12,907 nucleotides of DNA. Source: an uncultured Bacteroides sp. GTDB lineage: Bacteria > Bacteroidota > Bacteroidia > Bacteroidales > Bacteroidaceae. A model generated the notes under the pieces. The model had not been told where the DNA came from and ran no database searches. It worked only from the letters and a program-made list of their open reading frames with translations. The stretch is from the NCBI GenBank assembly GCA_900555635.1, contig USLU01000107.1, forward strand, positions 1 through 12,907, read 5' to 3'. A program made the position numbers and the translations under genes. Shown one piece after another: positions 7,388 through 12,907 of the stretch (positions are counted from its first letter, which is position 1; each line of letters begins with the position of its first letter).

Positions 7388-8119
7388 ATGCTAAAATTGA
7401 AAATGCTTTCTATTGTGGAAAGTATGGATGAGTTACAGCAGCTTCCGGAAGGTAAGGTGCTGATCAATACTGTGAATGCTCATTCATTTAATACCGCTCA
7501 AAAAGATTCTTTGTTTGCTGATGCGCTCATGAGGGGGGATGCGCTGATTCCGGATGGTATAAGTATTGTGAAAGCTTGCGGATGGCTGAAAGCTAAATCG
7601 CAACCCAAGGAGCGTATTGCCGGGTGGGATCTGTTTTTCTATGAGATGGACAAATTGAACAAGAAAGGTGGTAAGTGTTTCTTCATGGGGAGTTCTGAAA
7701 ATGTGCTTTCTATGATAAGAAGACGTGTGGCAATAGACTATCCGGACATCGAGGTAGAGACTTATTCACCGCCATATAAATCTGAATTTACGAAAGAAGA
7801 TAATGAGGCCATTATTGCGGCTATCAATCAGTATGATCCGGATCTTCTATGGATTGGGATGACTGCTCCGAAACAGGAGAAGTGGGTTTATACTCATTGG
7901 GATGAACTCGATATTCATTGTCATGTGGGTACGATTGGGGCTGTGTTTGATTTTTTTGCCGGTACGGTGGAGCGTGCGCCGATATGGTGGCAGGAACATG
8001 GATTGGAGTGGGCATATCGTTTGTTGAAAGAACCGAAACGTATGTGGCGGAGATATATAATTGGCAATTCTCTGTTCTTGTGGAATATTTTTAAGGAAAA
8101 AATAGTAATCATTGATTAA
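7388..8119 (+). CDS. WecG/TagA/CpsF family glycosyltransferase (GT26)
   Basis: A 243-residue GT26 enzyme. The hallmarks in order are INTVNAHSFN near residues 26-35, IPDGISIV near 54-61 (its Asp matches the proposed catalytic Asp of TagA), ERIAGWDLF near 75-83, GKCFFMGSS near 95-103, WIGMTAPKQEKW near 155-166 and the GTIGAVFDFFAGTVERAP stretch near 181-198. The basic Trp/Arg-rich C-terminus (RLLKEPKRMWRRYI) is the appendage by which this family docks at the membrane and completes its active site. WecG and TagA add ManNAc-type sugars to lipid-linked GlcNAc, and GumM adds GlcA, so an early step on the undecaprenyl-linked acceptor is expected; the sugar here is unknown. Its position directly before the initiating phosphotransferase fits an early extension step. 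It is richer in G+C than the genes upstream. Confidence 0.93.
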   Translation: MLKLKMLSIVESMDELQQLPEGKVLINTVNAHSFNTAQKDSLFADALMRGDALIPDGISIVKACGWLKAKSQPKERIAGWDLFFYEMDKLNKKGGKCFFMGSSENVLSMIRRRVAIDYPDIEVETYSPPYKSEFTKEDNEAIIAAINQYDPDLLWIGMTAPKQEKWVYTHWDELDIHCHVGTIGAVFDFFAGTVERAPIWWQEHGLEWAYRLLKEPKRMWRRYIIGNSLFLWNIFKEKIVIID

Positions 8120-8135
8120 TCATAGAATTAATATT

Positions 8136-9542
8136 ATGCAGGAAATCCAACGTTTTAATAAAGTCCTGAAATCTATTGTCCTGTTGGGGGACGTCCTGTT
8201 GCTGAACTTGGTGTTATGGGGGGGAGGTGTCGTATTTGGAGATCAGATGACCTTTGATTGTTCTATATCTTTGATTCAGAGCATGGCATTGATGAGCTTG
8301 TGTTATCTGCTTTGTAATATGCAGTCCGGGGTTATTTTGCATCGACCGGTGGTTCGTCCGGAGCAGATTGTGATTCGTGTGTTGCGAAATATGGTTTCTT
8401 TTATTTTACTTTCATTCGGGCTTTCATCCCTCTTTCATTTTGAATGTTTCTATATGCGGTGGCTCGGATTGTTCTATATCATATTGATAGTGGCTATAGT
8501 AGGCTATCGTTTGATGTTTCGTTATTTTCTGGAACTGTACCGCAGACGGGGAGGGAATGTCCGCAAGGTTGTTTTGGTAGGCAGCCATGAAAATATGCAG
8601 GAACTCTATCATTTCATGACGGATGATCCCACATCCGGTTATCGTGTATTGGGATATTTTGAAGATGCTCCTTCGGAACGTTATCCCCAAGAAGTGACGT
8701 ATTTGGGACAGCCTAAGAACGTGGTCGATTATCTGATGTGTAATGCGGGAAAAGTCGAGCAACTTTATTGCAGTCTACCTTCCGTCCGTAGTGCCGAGAT
8801 TGTGCCGATTATTAATTATTGTGAGAACCATTTAGTCCGTTTTCTTAGTGTTCCTAATGTTCGGAATTACTTGAAACGCAGGATGCATTTTGAAATGGTG
8901 GGTAATGTTCCAGTTTTGACTATTCGTCGCGAGCCTCTTGAGTTGTTGGAGAACCGTATCTTGAAACGTGCTTTTGATATGGTATGTTCTTTACTCTTTC
9001 TTTGTACTCTTTTCCCTTTTATATATGTAATTGTAGGGATAGCCATAAAACTAAGTTCTCCGGGTCCTGTATTTTTCAAGCAGAAACGAAGCGGTGAGGA
9101 TGGCCGTGAGTTCTGGTGTTACAAATTCCGCTCGATGAGACTGAACGCGCAGTGTGACACTCTTCAGGCCACAGAACGGGATCCACGTAAAACACGCATT
9201 GGTGATTTTATCCGTAAAACGAATATTGATGAACTTCCTCAATTAATCAATGTATTGAAAGGGGATATGTCTTTAGTCGGCCCTCGTCCGCACATGCTGA
9301 AACATACGGAGGAATATTCTCATCTGATTAACAAGTACATGGTTCGCCATTTCGTAAAGCCGGGTATTACGGGTTGGGCACAGGTGACCGGATATCGTGG
9401 TGAGACTAAAGAGCTTTGGCAAATGGAAGGACGTGTGCAACGTGACATCTGGTATATCGAGCATTGGACATTCATTCTGGATTTATATATCATATATAAG
9501 ACTGTGTATAACGTGATCCATGGGGATAAAGAGGCGTATTGA
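8136..9542 (+). CDS. Polyprenyl-phosphate sugar-1-phosphate transferase (WbaP/WcaJ family), initiating enzyme
   Basis: A 468-residue membrane protein that starts glycan synthesis by moving a hexose-1-phosphate, probably glucose-1-phosphate, from UDP-sugar to undecaprenyl phosphate. It has four N-terminal hydrophobic helices, then a CoA-binding-like Rossmann domain (KVVLVGSHENM). The C-terminal bacterial sugar transferase domain (PF02397) begins at about residue 277 with KRAFDMVCS. Visible motifs are SSPGPVFFKQKRSG, YKFRSM, TNIDELPQLINVLKGDMSLVGPRP with the catalytic Asp365-Glu366 pair, and KPGITGWAQVTGYRG. I choose ATG 8136; a TTG at 8112 in the same frame would add eight residues and overlap the GT26 gene by eight bases. 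A G7 run at 8218-8224 lies inside the first helix region without breaking the frame. Family members may use glucose or galactose, and sequence alone does not decide. Confidence 0.93.
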   Translation: MQEIQRFNKVLKSIVLLGDVLLLNLVLWGGGVVFGDQMTFDCSISLIQSMALMSLCYLLCNMQSGVILHRPVVRPEQIVIRVLRNMVSFILLSFGLSSLFHFECFYMRWLGLFYIILIVAIVGYRLMFRYFLELYRRRGGNVRKVVLVGSHENMQELYHFMTDDPTSGYRVLGYFEDAPSERYPQEVTYLGQPKNVVDYLMCNAGKVEQLYCSLPSVRSAEIVPIINYCENHLVRFLSVPNVRNYLKRRMHFEMVGNVPVLTIRREPLELLENRILKRAFDMVCSLLFLCTLFPFIYVIVGIAIKLSSPGPVFFKQKRSGEDGREFWCYKFRSMRLNAQCDTLQATERDPRKTRIGDFIRKTNIDELPQLINVLKGDMSLVGPRPHMLKHTEEYSHLINKYMVRHFVKPGITGWAQVTGYRGETKELWQMEGRVQRDIWYIEHWTFILDLYIIYKTVYNVIHGDKEAY

Positions 9543-9588
9543 GAAAACAAAAAAATAAAAATTAAAGATTAAAAAATTGTAGGTGGTT

Positions 9589-10389
9589 ATGAGAATGTTG
9601 ACTGGATTGACTTTTTGTTTATTATTAGCGTTGTTGTTTGCTTCATGTCAGTCGTATAAAAAAGTACCTTATTTACAGGATACGGATGTAGCAAACCGGA
9701 CTGAACAGGAAGTCCGGCAGGCGGGTGTGAAGATTATGCCCAAAGATTTGGTGTCGATAGTTGTGTCTTGCTCCACACCGGAACTGGCTGCACCGTTTAA
9801 CTTGTCAACTGCGAATGTCGGGGGGACAGGTGGAAAAGATGCGACACCCGGGACTTCTTTTATTCCACAGCAATACTTGGTGGATAATCAGGGAAATATT
9901 AATTTCCCTATGCTGGGAGAGATTCATATAGGCGGACTGACAAAGATGGAAATTGAAAAGTTGATCATTGAAAAGCTGAAAGTCTATTTGAAAGAAACTC
10001 CCCTTGTTACGGTGCGTGTTGTCAATTATCGTATTTCAGTGTTGGGGGAGGTTAATAGTCCGGGAAGTTTTATTGTTTCTAATGAAAAAATAAATTTGCT
10101 GGAAGCATTGGCTATGGCAGGGGACCTGACGATTTATGGTATGCGGGACAATGTGAGACTGATTCGTACCGGACAGGATAACAAACAGGAGATTATAACC
10201 TTTGATTTGAATAAAGCGGAGACGGTATTCTCCCCTTATTATCAGTTGCAGCAGAATGATATTATTTATGTGACCCCTAATAAGGTTAAAGCCAAAAACT
10301 CTGATATTGGTACCAGTACAGGGTTATGGTTGTCGGCTACTTCTATTTTGGTTTCAATAGCCAGCCTGCTATTTAATATATTACGATAA
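9589..10389 (+). CDS. Wza-like polysaccharide export lipoprotein (Poly_export/SLBB)
   Basis: A 266-residue outer-membrane polysaccharide export protein. From ATG 9589 the first 20 residues form a lipoprotein signal with a lipobox ending LFASC, the lipidated Cys being Cys20. The Poly_export domain (PF02563) follows, with IMPKDLVSIVVS and YLVDNQGNINFPMLGEIHIGGLT. Then comes an SLBB-like part with YRISVLGEVNSPGSF, LLEALAMAGDL and NDIIYVTPNK. The C-terminus ends in a hydrophobic stretch (LSATSILVSIASLLFNIL), which may span or dock to a membrane as in Wza-type pores. The alternative GTG 9583 adds two residues, and an ATG at 9595 has an AGGTGG eight bases before it and is also possible. Together with the next gene it forms the export and length-control pair. 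A 46-base AT-rich gap separates it from the phosphotransferase; I see no terminator or clear promoter in it. Confidence 0.92.
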   Translation: MRMLTGLTFCLLLALLFASCQSYKKVPYLQDTDVANRTEQEVRQAGVKIMPKDLVSIVVSCSTPELAAPFNLSTANVGGTGGKDATPGTSFIPQQYLVDNQGNINFPMLGEIHIGGLTKMEIEKLIIEKLKVYLKETPLVTVRVVNYRISVLGEVNSPGSFIVSNEKINLLEALAMAGDLTIYGMRDNVRLIRTGQDNKQEIITFDLNKAETVFSPYYQLQQNDIIYVTPNKVKAKNSDIGTSTGLWLSATSILVSIASLLFNILR

Positions 10390-10411
10390 CTTAATAATTA
10401 AACGATTAACG

Positions 10412-12841
10412 ATGAAAGAAAATTCGTACGAAGAAAGCATGCGTGATATGGATGAGGATAAAATTAATTATCAGGAAATCCTGTTTAAGTATATAATTCA
10501 TTGGCCCTGGTTTATAGTGTCTGTGGTGGTGTGCCTGATTGCCGCCTGGGGGTATCTGTATTTCCAGACTCCGGTATATCGGATTTCTGCTTCTATCATG
10601 ATTAAGGATGATAAGAAAGGAGGGGGAGCAGGCTCTGCCGCCGATTTGGAGAGTCTGGGATTGGGGGGTGTTATTACTTCTACACAGAGTATGGATAATG
10701 AAATAGAAGTGCTACGCTCGAAAACGATACTTAAGGAAGTGGTTAATAATCTGGAGCTTTATATTACTTATTATGACGAGGATGAATTTCCGAAAAAGGA
10801 GATGTATAAGACGTCTCCTGTTATCGTTAATCTGACGGCACAGGAAGCTGATAAATTGCCGGGAGCTGCTTTGATTGATATGAAATTGGCTCCGGAGGGG
10901 AGTTTGGATGTTAGCTTGAAGGTGGGACTGAATGAATACAGTCGGCATTTTGATAAGCTTCCGGCTGTATTGCCGACTAATGCGGGGACATTCGGGTTTG
11001 CTTTGAAAGATTCGTTGGCAAACGGTCATATAGAAGGACAGATGGATGTACGGCATATTAGCGCAACTGTTAGCCAGCCGTTTGGAGTGGCGAAAGGGTA
11101 TCAGTGGGCACTGAATATAGCACCTACCTCTAAAGCGACTTCTGTTGCCGCTGTTTCATTGGTGAATACCAACATACAACGTGGGCAGGATTTTATCAAT
11201 AAGCTGATGGAGATGTATAATCGGAATACGAACAATGATAAGAATGAAGTGGCGGAAAAGACCAGGGAGTTTATCAATGAACGTATTAAGATCATTGATG
11301 AAGAACTGGGTAGTACAGAGGATAAGCTGGAAGCGTTTAAGAGGAATGCGGGTTTGACAGATATTAGCAGTGACGCCCAACTGGCTGTATCGGGAAATGC
11401 TGAATACGAAAGAAAGCGGGTGGAAAATGGTACACAGATTAACCTGGTTCGTGATCTGGCCCAATACATAAATAATCCGTCGAATGAGTATGAAGTGCTG
11501 CCTGGGAATATCGGTTTGGCGGATAATGGGCTGACCACTCAGATAGAGCGTTATAATGAATTGGTGGCTGAACGCAAACGGTTGCTTCGTACTTCAACCG
11601 AAAGTAATCCGATGATTGTGAATTTGGACACGAGTATTCGTGCTATGAGAGCGAATGTGCTGGCTGCTATTAATGGTACATTACAAGGTTTACTTATTGT
11701 GAAAGCTGATTTGGATCGTGAAGCCGGTCGCTTTTCCCGTCGTATCAGTGAGGCTCCGGGGCAGGAACGCCAGTATGTAAGTATTGCCCGCCAGCAGGAA
11801 ATCAAGGCGGGGCTTTATCTGATGCTTTTGCAGAAGCGTGAGGAGAATGCTATCACTTTGGCTGCCACTGCTAATAATGCCAAGATTATTGATGAACCGG
11901 TGGCTGAAGGTGGTCCTGTATCTCCCAAACCTAAAATGATTTATATGATTGCTTTGGTAATAGGAGTGGGATTACCTGTCGGTGTTATTTTCTTGATTGG
12001 ATTGACTAAATTCAAGATTGAGGGGCGTGGTGATGTGGAGAAATTAACGAGTCTTTCTATTGTCGGCGATATTCCATTAACCAATGAGAAGCAGGGCTCT
12101 ATTGCAGTGTTTGAGAATCAAAACAACCTGATGAGTGAAACCTTCCGTAATATCCGGACGAATCTTCAGTTTATGCTTGAAACAGACAAGAAGGTTATTT
12201 TGGTAACTTCTACGGTCAGTGGTGAAGGTAAATCGTTTATATCTGCTAATCTTGCTATCAGCCTTGCTTTATTAGACAAGAAGGTGGTCATAGTCGGTCT
12301 TGATATTCGTAAACCGGGTTTGAACAAGATCTTTAATATTTCAAGAAAAGAGCAGGGGATTACACAATATCTAGCTAATCCGGCTTCTGATTTAATGAAA
12401 CTGGTGCAACCTTCTGATGTAACTAAGAACCTCTTTATTCTTCCTGGTGGTTCTGTACCTCCTAATCCGACCGAATTATTAGCGCGTGATGGCTTGGATA
12501 AGGCGATTGAAACGCTCAAGAAGAATTTCGATTATGTAATTCTGGATACTGCTCCTGTCGGTATGGTAACTGATACGTTACTAATTGGACGTGTAGCTGA
12601 CCTGTCAGTGTATGTTTGTCGTGCTGATTATACACATAAGAATGAGTATACTTTGATCAATGAACTTTCTGCTAGCAACAAATTACCTAACTTGTGTACT
12701 GTTATTAATGGCTTGGATTTGAAGAGACGGAAATACGGTTATTATTACGGTTATGGTAAATATGGCAAGTATTATGGTTATGGTAAACGATACGGCTACG
12801 GTTATGGATATGGAGAACAGTCTCATGATAAGGAAGAATAA
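10412..12841 (+). CDS. Wzc-like polysaccharide co-polymerase with bacterial tyrosine kinase domain
   Basis: An 809-residue inner-membrane protein joining a Wzz-type chain-length domain to a cytoplasmic BY-kinase. TM1 is at about residues 31-51, followed by the Wzz segment (YRISASIMIKDDKKGG). A long periplasmic region with coiled coils follows, and then the GNVR-like segment PGQERQYVSIARQQE near 450-465. TM2 is at about 509-532. The kinase shows Walker A SGEGKS (604-608 for GEGKS), Walker A' GLDIRKP at 629-635 and Walker B VILDTAP with Asp712. The tail from Tyr775 to Tyr800 has 13 Tyr in 26 residues, alternating with Gly and Lys, and is the expected autophosphorylation cluster. In Wzc systems, cycling of tail phosphorylation controls polymer length and export with Wza. 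The tyrosine phosphatase partner is not in this window. It begins 22 bases after the export lipoprotein gene. Confidence 0.95.
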   Translation: MKENSYEESMRDMDEDKINYQEILFKYIIHWPWFIVSVVVCLIAAWGYLYFQTPVYRISASIMIKDDKKGGGAGSAADLESLGLGGVITSTQSMDNEIEVLRSKTILKEVVNNLELYITYYDEDEFPKKEMYKTSPVIVNLTAQEADKLPGAALIDMKLAPEGSLDVSLKVGLNEYSRHFDKLPAVLPTNAGTFGFALKDSLANGHIEGQMDVRHISATVSQPFGVAKGYQWALNIAPTSKATSVAAVSLVNTNIQRGQDFINKLMEMYNRNTNNDKNEVAEKTREFINERIKIIDEELGSTEDKLEAFKRNAGLTDISSDAQLAVSGNAEYERKRVENGTQINLVRDLAQYINNPSNEYEVLPGNIGLADNGLTTQIERYNELVAERKRLLRTSTESNPMIVNLDTSIRAMRANVLAAINGTLQGLLIVKADLDREAGRFSRRISEAPGQERQYVSIARQQEIKAGLYLMLLQKREENAITLAATANNAKIIDEPVAEGGPVSPKPKMIYMIALVIGVGLPVGVIFLIGLTKFKIEGRGDVEKLTSLSIVGDIPLTNEKQGSIAVFENQNNLMSETFRNIRTNLQFMLETDKKVILVTSTVSGEGKSFISANLAISLALLDKKVVIVGLDIRKPGLNKIFNISRKEQGITQYLANPASDLMKLVQPSDVTKNLFILPGGSVPPNPTELLARDGLDKAIETLKKNFDYVILDTAPVGMVTDTLLIGRVADLSVYVCRADYTHKNEYTLINELSASNKLPNLCTVINGLDLKRRKYGYYYGYGKYGKYYGYGKRYGYGYGYGEQSHDKEE
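12734..12811 (+). repeat. Degenerate short tandem repeat encoding the Tyr/Gly tail
   Basis: Repeated TAT/TAC-GGT-type codons build the tyrosine cluster of the kinase. The 12-mer GGTTATGGTAAA occurs exactly at 12749-12760 and again at 12776-12787, and the last stretch is an alternating Tyr-Gly codon run. Mixed TAT/TAC and GGT/GGC/GGA use keeps the repeat imperfect. Unit gain or loss in multiples of three would change tyrosine number without breaking the frame. Confidence 0.7.
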
Positions 12842-12886
12842 ATTCAAGTATAACACGAAAGTGAGATGGAACATGTAGGTCCCTAA

Positions 12887-12907
12887 CTTCATGCTACACA
12901 CATGAAG
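12887..12907 (+). terminator. Possible stem-loop after the operon, cut by the window edge
   Basis: CTTCATG at 12887-12893 is the reverse complement of CATGAAG at 12901-12907, with a 7-base loop. It lies about 45 bases past the kinase stop. Whether a T-run follows is not visible, so it could be a terminator, a leader structure of the next gene, or chance. Confidence 0.3.

Noticed and set aside
8218..8224. G7 run in the phosphotransferase as a second switch
   Set aside because: The frame is intact and runs of six to seven G recur in several genes of this window, so it does not stand out as G10 does.
9543..9588. AT-rich gap before the export lipoprotein gene as an internal promoter
   Set aside because: No match to the Bacteroides TAnnTTTG/TTTG pair was found on reading it; the A-rich sequence alone is not enough.
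10390..10411. Short AT palindrome between the export lipoprotein and kinase genes as a terminator or operator
   Set aside because: Only five A-T pairs around a single base; no G+C stem and no T-run, and the flanking genes belong together functionally.
11101..11538. Minus-strand open frame of about 145 codons opposite the Wzc-like gene
   Set aside because: Ser/Leu-rich composition typical of an antisense shadow; the + strand is a continuous, recognisable kinase gene.

Overview
The window reads as most of a surface or capsular/exopolysaccharide biosynthesis operon from a Bacteroidota gut-type bacterium (Bacteroides, Phocaeicola or Parabacteroides are the most likely genera). This rests on the gene set, on the Wzc-like kinase with a Walker A' of the form GLDIRKP and a Tyr/Gly-rich tail, on the lipoprotein Wza-like exporter, and on the general lack of strong Shine-Dalgarno sequences. 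All genes are on the + strand. No tRNA, rRNA, CRISPR array, insertion sequence or recognisable transposase was seen, and the minus-strand open frames look like shadows of the + strand genes.

Region 1 (81-7366) is the AT-rich, tightly packed cargo. It holds a GT14-type (core-2/I-branching-like) glycosyltransferase broken at a run of ten G, a Wzy-like polymerase/ligase, two different acyltransferase-3 membrane proteins, an intact GT4 glycosyltransferase, a GT2 glycosyltransferase, and a second GT4 enzyme split into two halves by a frameshift. Most neighbours overlap or are 1-2 bases apart, as expected for translational coupling.

Region 2 (7388-12841) is richer in G+C by eye, has 16-46 base gaps, and carries the assembly and export backbone. 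In order these are a WecG/TagA/CpsF (GT26) glycosyltransferase, a WbaP/WcaJ-type polyprenyl-phosphate sugar-1-phosphate transferase, a Wza-like outer-membrane export lipoprotein and a Wzc-like chain-length regulator/tyrosine kinase.

Inferred joint function: the WcaJ-like enzyme loads the first sugar phosphate on undecaprenyl phosphate. The GT26, GT2, GT4 and GT14 enzymes extend the repeat unit and the acyltransferases decorate it. Wzy polymerises it in the periplasm, and the Wza/Wzc-like pair controls length and export. No Wzx flippase is visible; it is expected upstream of the window or elsewhere. The most notable features are the G10 tract that switches the GT14 gene out of frame (possible phase variation), the GT4 gene split exactly between its two Rossmann domains with a restart codon 4 bases after the stop, and the change in composition and gene packing at about 7370.
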